Shown in pieces: positions 23,104-34,492 of a stretch of 64,000 nt of DNA. Positions within the stretch are counted from its first letter, which is position 1. Every line of letters starts with the position of its first letter. The notes beneath the pieces are model-generated. The model was not told the DNA's origin and searched no databases. It was given only the letters and a program-made list of their open reading frames with translations. Location: the NCBI RefSeq assembly GCF_021347895.1, contig NC_067120.1, positions 10,773,361-10,837,360 on the forward strand, written 5' to 3'. The position numbers and the translations under genes are program-made. This stretch comes from Acanthochromis polyacanthus (lineage: Eukaryota; Chordata; Actinopteri; Pomacentridae).

Positions 23104-25454
23104 GATTAAGATGTGTGTACAGTGCCAGTTCCAAGTGACATGTCACTGTTTTTTGATTTAAGATAAGAAAACAGAGCTTGGTTACTTGTAAATCTTTTGA
23201 ATTATTCTTGGCATGCACATCCATTAATCTGGTTCCTCTCTGTGTTTTGATTCTGTGCATGTGCCACAAAGGCAGCAGAATAAACTAGATGCAATGTATT
23301 TTGAACAAAAGCAGCATGGATAACAGTGGTAAGCGAGCACAGTCTTGTTGTGAAACAGCTCTCTTGTTACAGCTAACACTGTCAACATCTTTGCCTGAGA
23401 GTACTCGGAAAATTAATCAACACAAAGACACAAACACACATCAACCAACTTCATGTGCAGTTGATATTTGCTGCCTAGATGCATTTTAAAGAATCTGCAG
23501 GATCTGCCTTGTGGTAGGAAATAATCATTGACCAAAAATGAACAGCTTAGTCTAAAATATCTGCATTTTGTCTGGAGGTTTAATAGGGTCCAGTAATAGC
23601 TGTAGGTCTGAAACAAAGCCGTCTGCACTTTTAATATTAAAAGGAAGTGCTGATATAATACTCCAGCTCTAGTGATGCAGTGCTAATCCTGGTCTGTAAA
23701 GCTATTGAGACATAACATATACTTGCAATAACTTGGAATAGTTTGACTTCAAATATTGGCCTATATACTCAGATAGCAGTAGACAGATAGATAGCAGCAA
23801 ATTACTATTTCAATAATTTGAATAGATTGTTCCTGTATTGATTATATTCACCTCTAAAGCAAACTATGCATACAGGGTGAGGCTGGATGAAAATGTTAAT
23901 CCCACCTGGACTGTACAGTGCATGTAGCTGCATCCGCTCATTATGTGATCTTTCATATTGGCCAACAAAACTATTATTGTTTGTCACTTGCATCTTTGCT
24001 AGAGTAGAGCTGGAAGGTCAGTGTTTTCAATTACAGATCGTATTACTGATAGCCAGTATCAGATTTTTGACCATGACATCACTGGTGCCAGTGAACACAG
24101 TTAAAATAATGCAGGCCACATGGGCAGAGAACTAACTATTGTTCGCCCATCAGTAAACTAAATAAAATCAATTGGAGAAGAAATGAGACGTTATGCAGCT
24201 TCCTACAGCACATTATACACAATGTCCTTACAATGACATTATATCCTGTTTGATCAATTATCTACTTGCTGTGAGTGGAAAAAGAAAATAACATACATTC
24301 TTTTGTTATAGCTCAGGGATGATTGTGTTTGTGGTATTTCATAAGAAGCAAAACATAATGTGTACATTCCATTAAAAAAATGATTTTATGTATCTATATT
24401 ATATCCCATTCTATTATATGATACATTAATGTACATGTTTATGATGATGTGATTATACATTTTCAATTGAACTAACAGTTTGGGAGACATTTTGAGTACT
24501 TTTTGGAGACTCTGGGAAGTTAGTTGTTCTAGCCAAGAAACAGTTTGGCTTATAAAACCACAACATAATGTTGTTCACACTCCCATTTTTGCACAGATTA
24601 GGGATACAACATATAAAGTGTTAATTAGAGAGCTTTAGATATGCTTTAAGGCTGATTTTGTTACCTTGGACAGAGCTGTGCTAACTGCTTTTCCCAGCCT
24701 GACCTAAGCTAAGTGGCTGCTGGCTGAGGCTTATATTTGCTATCTAAATCTTAGCAAACAAGCAAATAAACAAACACCTCAAAATGCCAAACTATTTGTT
24801 GAAATCTTAAAGTAAACTCTGGCCACTTGTGCATTCTTTCGTGCAGCATGCTCATGTAAATGTCTTAAAGGAATGAATCTTGTCATTGTGAGATGAGAGC
24901 TGCAAGCTGCAATATAAACCGTGTCGTCTAAATGGCACAGATGCTTGCGTCGTGGAAGTGATGAAATGATTATGACACCGGTTCAAATGTGGCTACAATA
25001 CATTTAAAGATTCAGTAATTCGTAAACAGACACAAACACACGTCCTCCTTCTTTCAGGTGTCGACACACGTTGCATTAATGGTGATAATAATAACAGTGT
25101 TCCGACAGACACTGATTATGAGCAATGTGGGATAAAGCCCAGGGAGGTCAGATTATGTATTCAATTTAAAAGGTCAAATCTGTTTGATTCTCTGACATTA
25201 TATGAACAGTTTCAAAACATTGCATGTGTACGGTGTCTGCTCTTTTCTTACTGAAAACAAGGGATTCGCACAGTCTAATTTAGTGTGAATGTTCATTTAA
25301 TGCAAATCAAACCGGCTTAGCTCTTTAGCTCTTTAGTATTTGCACAATCTCCACTGTATTTATCAAATTTTCAAGCACATTTCGACCAATTCCAAATAAA
25401 CCTTTTCCTTTCCAATATATTGCCTGCCTCATTTTCCTCTTAGAATTTATTTCC
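21831..25454. other. Non-coding stretch
   Basis: AT-rich sequence with an AT-dinucleotide run at about 23,065-23,100. No exon or RNA gene could be supported and no repeat family is recognised. Confidence 0.45.
23065..23100. repeat. (AT)n microsatellite
   Basis: About 18 AT units. Confidence 0.95.
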
Positions 25455-25735
25455 ACTGAAATGTTCCTGTCTTTCAGAGCCTTCACTGTTTTTTTCCTCT
25501 TTCTTTCTTTTTTTTTTTGCTATGCTTTTCTCACCCTGCTTTATGTTCCTTTTGCTGTGTATCTTTTTCTGTCTCCCCTCCCTCCTCTCTCTGTCCTTCT
25601 TTCTCTCCTTCCTTTTTTCTTTGGCTGCTTTTCATTCTGTTTTCTTTCATTGTTTTTCTTTTCTTTCTCGCCTAGGGACCCCATTTTTTTCTCTTCCTCT
25701 ATTCAGGTTTTCTTTATTCTCTTTTCTGAATAGTT
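25455..25735 (+). repeat. Pyrimidine-rich tract, T-dominated
   Basis: About 280 bp almost wholly C and T on the plus strand, directly followed by a purine run (25,745-25,782). Long open frames here are composition artefacts. Confidence 0.8.
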
Positions 25736-26689
25736 GTGGTACTTTAAGGGGAAGGGGAAGGCGAGGGAGAGGGGAGGGAGGTTAGTTTCAGTCAAAGCTG
25801 CAGAACAAAACTTCCTCCCACACCACATGCAGTGTCTCTTGGAATGAGTTTGTCACTGACTTGAAGACACACTCCCCCTCCTATGTATACCACCATGGAT
25901 GACAGCCTTACAGAGGAATTGGTATCAGGCCAGCAGATGTACACATGTTCTATACTAACTGCTGTCCTCTTAAATATCAATGGGGCATGCTATGAAGAGC
26001 CTCTGTGTCTCTGTTTGTGGCTAGTTCGGTGTTGCAGTATCACAATGTGACACATGATGTGGAAGTGCGTTTAAACCAACCACAGCTGCGTGTGAATACG
26101 ATTATCTCCCAACTGAGGTGCGTGGAGGGAGGCATTTGTGCTTCACAAGAACATCTTCATCACTGCAGAGAAATGACAGGCTACCTAACAGGAGGCAGCC
26201 CCATGTCGAGGAGCACTACCTCCTCAACGGCTTCGGTCTCAGTGGGACTCCACTCAGATAAGCACAAGTGCTGCCCACTAGTAAATCAAAAATAATAGAA
26301 TCACACATGCCAGTTTGTAAATTTGTAGACACACGGTCGCTGTTAGATAGGAAAAATAGGGAAAATAACATGTGGAAGAGAGAAAAGCACGGCGCGGCAC
26401 ACCTGAAACACAAAACCACAGCACCCAGTTAATCTGCAGATATCATGACAGAAATCATTTCTCTTTCTTTATGATAGCAAAAGACTACAGCCTCCTGCAC
26501 CTATGGTTTCCATCTCGCACTCACACACACACACTCGCACTCTGCCCAAGACAATTTAATGCATGACTCAATGGCATTGAAAGTGCGTTGGATAAATTGG
26601 AAATGATTAAAAATGCAGAATTGACAGGGAAACCGATAAAACTTTCTCTCTATAAGTAAGAACCAAAAACCAGCATGATGGAATGGCAG

Positions 26690-26925
26690 GCTTGAAGGGG
26701 AGAGAAAGGTGAAAGACAGATGAAAGTGAAGAGAGATAAAAGCCGGAGTGAGGAGGGTGTGGGATAAAGCAGGAGGAAGGGAGGCAGAGATGAAAGCAAA
26801 ATGAGAAAGATAAGAACAGAGTGAGAGAGACAGAGAGGGAAACGGAGGAAGAGATAGATAGTGTACAGAGCAGAGAGAGAGGTAACCATGGAAACAGGAG
26901 GAAGGTACAAAAGAAGAGATAGACA
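26690..26925 (+). repeat. Purine-rich tract
   Basis: About 235 bp dominated by A and G on the plus strand (GGAGAGAAAGG, GAGAGAGACAGAGAGG and similar), opposite in strand bias to the neighbouring tracts. Confidence 0.75.
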
Positions 26926-27629
26926 AAGGGTTTGATTTAAAAGAATGAAACTTGGACGAAAGAAAAGTAATTCCGACTGAAATTTGTTACCGGGAGGTGG
27001 AAGAATAATACAAAGGAGTGACGGCCATAGAGGGACAGTGGCTGTGTCCCCACTGTCTACTACAGCCAGTTTGAATGTGGTCGCCTCTAACCAGCATATA
27101 AGGCACTCCAGAGACCTCTAGTGTTAATAGGCTTCTGTGGTTCATTGTGGGCCTCACCTTGAGTAAATCTGGGGCCATTTCACTATGTAGGACACTTGCA
27201 AAACGGCCAAAATTGCGTGTTTCCTTCGTGTACATCTGCATGTGTCGCATAAAGATTTCAGCCCCGACGGAGGGAGGAAGACGTCGAGGCTGTATGGTAT
27301 ATTTTATAAGCATACTTTTCCATGAATCATATAGCAGGAAGAGACTTCAGAGCGACTAAAATAGGATAAAGTGTCTTGGTAAAATTCCTCTCCCACCTTG
27401 CTGCAATGAAAAACTGCATTCCTGATAAGAAGATATGAGTTCTCCATGGTCCTACATTGTGTTTACTGACTTATTGAATGAACTTGAGGTGCATGTTGAA
27501 TTCCGTGCTGTTGACTATCCTTTCTCGGTGAATAAATGCAATGTGCCCATATATTAGGATTCATATTTGTATATCTATATAGAGTTACAGACAGACAGAG
27601 GGTTTTTATTCTGTGGTTTTTGAGTCTCT

Positions 27630-27945
27630 TGTGGCTATCCCTCCTTCTCCCTTCCCCCTCTCTGTTTTTCTCTCCTCTCTGTCTTTCTCTTTCGTCCTCT
27701 GTCTCTGTTTCTCTCACTCGCTCCCCCTCCCTCTTTCTCTTGATCTCTCTCTCTTGCTCTCTCATGCCCCCCTCGTTTTCTCGCTCTCTTATGCTCTCTC
27801 TCTCTCTCTCTTTCTCTCTTTCCTTCCATAGCTCTCTGTCTCACTCCCTCGCCCCCCTCTCTGTTCCTTTTATATCCTCCTTGCTGAATGCTCTTCTCCT
27901 CTCCTCCCTCAACTCTGTCTTTTCTCCTTTATATTCAGTCTTTTT
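27630..27945 (+). repeat. Pyrimidine-rich (CT)n-like tract
   Basis: About 315 bp of CTCTCT/TTCTCC-type sequence with few purines. Confidence 0.85.
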
Positions 27946-30039
27946 TTTTAAAGCTCTCCCCACACTCCTTTCTCCAATGTTGTCTCCAAGCAGAGCTATT
28001 TCATTGCTAATATTCTGTCTTTCCATTTAGTACCCCTGCTACAAAATGGGGAGAGTAATCTTTTATTTAGGTTTTTTTTTTAAGGCTCTGGCCATCTCGC
28101 CGCATCCTGTCTTGCAGTTTTGCGTAGGAATGATTTGTTGAGTGAATTTGAGACTTGATTGGTTTAAATTTCAGAGCACAAAACAAAAAAAAATGGGGGG
28201 GGGGAAAACAAGGATATGTGGTAAACATTAATAGTGAATCAGAAAATGCAGAATATGTTGCAGATTAGGGTTTGTTTATTTGCTGGAAGTTGCAAGTGAT
28301 TCACCTACATATACCTTGTCTGATCATGTATAGCTCACATTTAAAGTTGCTCTCCTCTGCAGCACTGACTGAGGCAATAAGAAAATAGACTGATATTTTT
28401 TCTTCTTTTTCAGTTTGTCTCCTCGTGTCTGTGTGTCCAGTCTGTTCTTACTGACCTTAATGGAAGAAGCTGGAGGCGTGCAACTAGGGTGTGGCTGCTT
28501 CTTCTTCTTTTTTCTTTTTTTTTTACACTTTTGCTATATTCCATCTGCATTGCTTAGATTCAAGCTGTGTGATTGTCTGTTCTGTGCTTATGAAAAAGCC
28601 TGCTGTGCTTTTTTTTTCTTTCCCTTTTTGGTGAAAGCTTAATTACAGCAGCTAATCATGCTTGAGACTTACTATTATATCAGCATGCCGTGCAGAGGTG
28701 AGACTGATCCGGCACTGGAAATAACAGAAGGTGTGTGGGCTCGCTTTCCTCAGACTCGGGTCTGAGAGGAACGGCCGGCTAAAACATCAACATCAGTCCA
28801 ATAACTCAAAGTTCACAACACAGAGCAAAGCCATTCTTCTCTTTCTCTTTTCTCTCGCTTTGCTGATCAGAAGAAAATCCTCACCTGAATGCTGTAGCTA
28901 TAACATCCCTGTACACAAACCTACACGGCTTCCAGTTCGTCTGACAGTGAGGGGATGTTGAATTATAGCCATCACCCAGCACAGCGTCTCTCACACACAC
29001 TCAGAGCAAACTCGGGCTGTATGCAGCCTGTCACTGGGCTGGATGAAGAAACAACACTGACAATATGAGCTCACTAAGGTGTGGGGGTTCTATATAGAGA
29101 GAGGCTAACATGCGGCCGATGCACAACTGAGCTTCTGCACTATGTTGTCATTTGCATTTGGCAGAATGTGAACACATATTTGTTTTAAAGAGAAAAGGAA
29201 GTAGGGAGTTGTCATCAATGAGTCCTCTGCAGTTGTGTGATTCATTGAGCTTTTCTCAGGGGTAAAACAGACAGCTGATATCTGAATCTGTAGCACCCAC
29301 CACAGCCACCACAACCACCTTTCCTTCCTTCTCGCTCTCTCCTTTTTTCTCTTGTTGGAGAGAAGAGAAGAAAGAAAGTTGCAACTTTGACCTATATCAC
29401 AGAGAGGATGTGACACCGCGCTGCATGGCTGTCGTCCTATAGATAAACAACTCTGAACCGGGGCCTGGGTTTGGAAATGGACGTGCAAGTTCCTGGTAGC
29501 CGTACAGTGAGTCGTACGGACACCCGTGTCAGAAGTGCGTTGTTTCAGGGTTGTGGGGAAGTGAAAGCATGTTGGTGTTAGTTTTGTGTGTGCGTGTGTG
29601 CGTGTGTTCATCCCTGATCTGAGACATCAGACAAAATGCGCGCACACACAACCACGCACAAACACACATTTGAAATCCCAGCTGAGGGTTAGTACACTTG
29701 AGAGCAGGGCAATGGCTTACTTCCCTTACTCTCTCTTTCTTTTCTCGCTGTCTCGCGTGCACACAGGAACCTGTAGAAATCCAACAGCTGAATGAAATTT
29801 TATTACCATTTTTCTTCCTCCAACTATTAGTTTTCCCTGCACATGCAAATGCTCCCTAAGTAAATGGACAAGCAAGCAGGTTTTTTATTTTTTGCTGTTA
29901 TGAAGATTCAGGCCTGGAAAGGAGCCAGTGTATTTCTTCCCCAAACTTTTGTTGTCTGTGTCTTTTTCATTTTCCCCATAGGCTAGTTCTGTGTTGTTTT
30001 ATGTACGTGTCCCTTGTTGTTTCTTCCATGTGGTTTCTT

Positions 30040-30290
30040 TGTCTTTCAGCCTCTTATCTCTTTGTTTCTTCCCTTGCTCTCCTTCTATTTTCTCTCCCAT
30101 TCTCTCCCTCGACTTCCTGCTATCTCTCCCCTCACTCACACCCTCACTCAATCTTTCTCTTTCTCTCTCTCCTCCTCCTCCTCCCCTCCTCCTCCTCCTC
30201 ACGCTCACTCTCATTCCCTATCTCTCCCTCCTCCTCCTCCTCCTCCCCCCTCCGCTCCCCTTTCTCTCTATCTTTCTCATTCTCGCAGCA
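30040..30290 (+). repeat. Pyrimidine-rich tract with (CCT)n
   Basis: About 250 bp of C/T with repeated CCTCCT runs around 30,171-30,200 and 30,228-30,250. Confidence 0.85.
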
Positions 30291-30689
30291 CTCCCAGCTG
30301 CTGATGATTGATCAAGGTTTTCAAGGTTTGCCCTTTCCTGTTATTTAGTAGGAAATGTTTATGCACAGTCCTCAGTCTTACAGTCACAATTGGCATGTGT
30401 CCACACTGGGGTTTTTTTTCGTGTCGCCTGCACCTATACATGCAGATGCACTTTTTTTATTATTATCCCCCCCCCACCCCCAAACCCTCCACCCTCCAAC
30501 CAACCCACTGTGTTTACTAGTAAAGGTGAGGTAAGCTCCGCTATAAGAGAATACCTGTCTAATTATCGGGATCATCTTCAGTGCCGACTACTTAAGCACA
30601 CAACCTGTACTTAGCCGGCAGGTACTCTGCTGCCGCACTGTTTCTCAACACAGCCTGAAAAGAAATCTGGAAGTTCAATAGTTAATGTC

Positions 30690-31530
30690 TTCCCTTGCTG
30701 TTTTTCCTTTTCCTCACTCTCTCCGTCTCTCTATCTCCTTTCCTCTCTCCATTCCCTTTGCTCTCACCCCCCCTCCTTCCCTCCCTCCCTCCCTCCTCCC
30801 ACCTCCTCCTTCATTCTGCACCCCCCCACACCCCTCCTTCCTCCTCCTCCTCCTCCTCCTCTCTTCTCTTTTCTCTTGCTGATGGACTCTTCTTTTTTAT
30901 TTTCACACTCCACCATCCCCCCTTTTTTTTCTTCTCTCTTTTTCTCTCTCCTTCTTTCCTCCACCACCACCACCACCCCCCACCCCGCTCTTCTCTTTCA
31001 CTGCGTTTTCTTTCAACCCTCCCTCTATCTCTCTTCCCATCCCCACCCCCCCTCTCCCACCACCACCACCACCACTCCCCCTCCCCTCTTCTTTCTTTTT
31101 TCTCTTTTATTCTTTCTCTTTCTTTTGCCACATCCTTTCTTATGCCCCTGCACCCCCCTCCTCCTCCTCCTCCCCACCTCCTCCCTTCCCCTCCCCTCTC
31201 CACCTCCACTTCTCCTTTTCCCTTCTTCCTCCTTTTTTTTTGCTGCATTCTCTTCTTCCCTCCCCCACCCCGGCTCTCTTTCCTCTCTCCTTTTTTCTTT
31301 CTGTCTCTCTCACCCCCCCTCACCCTCCACCCCCCCTCCTTCCTTCTCTCGGCTTCACTCCCCCTCCCTCTGCTTTCTTTCTTCCTTATTCTTTCTCCCC
31401 CACGTCTGTCTCCCTCCCTCCCTTCCCTCCCTCTCTCCTAACTGCTTTTCTCTCCTTTCTTTCTCTTTTCTTTTGTCACTCTTCTCCTTCTTTTTATTTG
31501 TTCCTCTTCTTCCTCTTCTTCTTCTGAATT
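30690..31530 (+). repeat. 840-bp near-continuous polypyrimidine tract
   Basis: The longest tract in the window. It is overwhelmingly C/T, with (CCT)n, (CCA)n and C-runs interspersed. It translates in several frames into long low-complexity Ser/Leu/Pro/Phe frames on one strand and Arg/Glu/Lys/Gly frames on the other, none of which I regard as coding. Confidence 0.9.
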
Positions 31531-32002
31531 TCTCAGACAGTGTACTCCAGCCTGTCTCAATAGTTAATTAGTTTGAATCTAGAAATAATGGCAGCAAACT
31601 ACAAGGTCTCACAGAAAGTTAAAAAATTTGAGCATTTCTCAGACATTATCTGTCTGACTGTTTTGCCAATGACAGACGCACCTCCACCCATGGCGTTTCT
31701 GAGCGTTTGCGTTGTGAAAGTGCGTGCGCATACATGCACACACATAAATACATGCATTTATTTATATTTATATGTATATAAGACATGTTTGCATGCGTGC
31801 TCATTCGCACATCCGCACGCACAGGGGAACTACTGATTAGATTTTATAACTGTTTGTGCTCGTAAAGAGAAGAAGAAGAAGAAGAAAAAGGGAAATGCAA
31901 AGTATGAAGTGTGATCAAGAAAAGATAGAGCTTGTGTGCCTTAAAGAGAAATGTGTGTTGAAGGGTCATGCTGAATTGTATGTAGTGAGAAAGGGAGATA
32001 AG

Positions 32003-32003
<1 letters not shown>

Positions 32004-32058
<55 letters not shown>
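32004..32058. repeat. (GT)n microsatellite
   Basis: About 55 bp of uninterrupted GT units. Confidence 0.97.
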
Positions 32059-32061
<3 letters not shown>

Positions 32062-32255
32062 TAAGAGAAAAGAGGAGAGAAAGAGAAGTGAGATGGGAAG
32101 GAGAGGGTGGGAGGAAGAGAAAGAAATGGGGTGATGCTGTGTGTGTGTGGTGGGGTGGAGGGCTGGCGGTGGTGGTGGGGGCAGGCACAGTCAGTTCTGA
32201 TAACAGCAACAGTAGGAGGAGGATGAGCCGTGGGACCGCCCCACTCTCCCACAGA

Positions 32256-32347
32256 TATAAATAGGAGGTGGATTTTTTTATTCCACTCATTTCTCCTGAA
32301 GGATGAGATCCCTGAAACACCTTAAACATCACTCCAGGAACAATGTG
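32256..32347 (+). promoter_or_regulatory. Candidate promoter and 5' UTR exon, possibly of znf710
   Basis: A GC box-like ACCGCCCC (32,235-32,242) is followed by TATAAATA at 32,256-32,263. About 85 bp later comes a strong splice donor, GTGGTGAGT, with the cut after 32,347. Transcription from about 32,286 would give a roughly 60-base non-coding first exon that could join the znf710 coding exon at 34,454. The distance and strand suit this, but the link is inference and mammalian ZNF710 also has distant non-coding first exons. Confidence 0.3.
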
Positions 32348-32739
32348 GTGAGTTTGTAACCTGAAGATAGAGGAAGCTGTTAAAGGGGGGAGGAGAGGGG
32401 AGGGAGGGAAGGGAGGGAGGGAGGCTGGTAGTGGCGTTGGTGCTGCTGGTGGTTTACTTGTTTTGCAGTTAGTTGTTAGTGAGGTATGTGCACTCTTTAA
32501 GTCCGTGTTTGAGGGGGAAGCAAGATTACTTTTTCTTTTCTACATTCATGTGAGTGCTGCAGTGGGAACATCTTTTCAGAAAGAAAAAAGAAGAAGAAGA
32601 AGAAGAGGCAGAACAGTTGTGTTTCTATCTCTGCTGTGCGTTCTCCTGCTCTAATTGTTTGTCCTTAGGTTGTCTTTCAGTTGCAACTTTAAATGTGAAA
32701 GTACGGACTCTCGCAATTATTGCCCTACCTTCTCTGTCT

Positions 32740-33130
32740 ACTTGTCATTTGTCTTTTTTCTTTCATTTTGTCAGCCTTTCATTTTGCTGTGCTTTTTCTT
32801 CTCTCCACAGCTCTCCCCCCTCCTCCTCCTCCTCCACCTCCTCCCTCCTTCCCCTCTTTCTCTCTCACTCACTCACTCTGTCTTTCTGTCTCTCCGACTC
32901 CCCCCCTCCTTGTACGCCTCCCCTCCCTCTCCTTTTCCTTTCTCTCTTCCCTCCTCTCACATGCTCACTCAATCTCTCATTCCCCTTCCCTCCCCTCCCT
33001 CTCCTCCCCTCTTTCTTTATCTTTCAGCCCCTCCATCTCATTTCTCTCTCTGTCTCCCTCCCTCCACTCCTCCCCCGCCCACAGCTCTTTCTCCTTCCCT
33101 CCATACCTCCCTCCCTCTCTTTTCTCTCTT

Positions 33131-33166
<36 letters not shown>

Positions 33167-33240
33167 TTCAAATACACACCCAGTCTCTTTCCTTTTCTTT
33201 CTCACAAACACACAGTCTGTCTCTGTCTGACTACTTTAAA
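32740..33240 (+). repeat. Pyrimidine-rich tract with (CA)n
   Basis: About 500 bp of C/T-dominated sequence ending in a CA microsatellite at 33,132-33,162. Confidence 0.85.
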
Positions 33241-34492
33241 AGCAGTAATTATAAATGACGTGGTTATCAGGGCATCCAGGTCTACTCCCCTCTCCCAACA
33301 CACACCAACACACACCTTTATTCCAGCTCTCTATCTCCTCTTCCTTCCTGCAACCACTCTTTTCTTTTCTCTCAGCATTGTGTCAGGAAAGGAAGCAGCT
33401 CTTTTCTGATGTGGCACTGTGAAGGCTAGAGTGCTGTCTGAAAAGAAAACCAGGGGTCAAAGCTTCTCTCTATACATTTTTCCTACTAGTCAGATGCATG
33501 CTGAGAAATAACCTGAAACCAACCAGTGGCGTGCAATACCCGCTTCTCCTTTACCACAGAGGGCCAGTTTGGTCGCACCACAATTTCTTCCCCCATAGTT
33601 TCACTGTTCTGCTTTTACAGGCGGCAGGGTAAACATGTGCATGTGAGTCTGAAACACTTCCGAACCATACAATTATGTTAGTGAGTCTTATGCATCGGTC
33701 TGGAATACAGAATGAGCTCAAAACTCAGCTGAATGTCTGCTATGGATATGAGACTGCCTGCCGGCGTATATCATCTTGTTAAGGAAGCCCAGTGTGTCAG
33801 GCATTATGAAGTTGGCTACGGCGACAGTCTCTGAGCATACGGAGCATACGCTCTGCCCCTCATGAATGGGACAGATAGCGCCAGTGATGAGCTGACTTTG
33901 GTCAGCTCGGCTGTCCCAGGACCCCACAGGAAGCGCTGAGGACAGTCCACGGAAGTCAGCTTCCTGGCTGGACCTGCATCCCTTGTTGTGTTCTTTATTA
34001 TTCTAAAGCCTGTCAAGGAAGGAAGCGGGGTGCTAACACAGATCTGCCTTATCTCCTCAATCTAATGTTCTGTGAATTCGGAGCAAAGAGACAAGGCGTA
34101 GTCTGAATATGGTTCTCACAGAGTAACCCTTAAAGGCGTTATCTGAACACTCTGCTGAAGTCCGTTTAAAGAAGACGCTACAGCTTCTCGTGTCAGTCTG
34201 GAGCACAGAATCTTAAAAACTAAATTATATGATAATTTCAATATTGTAGCAACACACAACTTTCCATTTGTTGTAATAAGAAGGTTACCAATATCATGAG
34301 GCTGCAATGGGGAAATGAAGTTATATGAGGAAGCGTTGAATGAGGCGGGTTTTGTAACAGCAGAGTAATAAAAAGAACACAAAGACACGGATGTAATGTT
34401 GCTTCTGGTTCATTTCTGACTTATGTTGTATGTTTGTGTGCGTCTTCTTCCAGGAGGAGGAGAGTAGCCGCTTGGTGCGGACCTACCCCAAG

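Noticed and set aside
27536..28030. 164-codon open frame
   Set aside because: CT-repeat artefact without splice context or family.
30695..31571. Open frames of 230-248 codons on the plus strand and 170 codons on the minus strand
   Set aside because: They sit in the polypyrimidine tract; stop codons are rare there by composition. The products are pure low complexity and several frames are open at once.
32554..33409. Open frames of 190-234 codons rich in Ser, Leu and Pro
   Set aside because: Composition artefact of the C/T tract, with CA repeats read as His-Thr runs.
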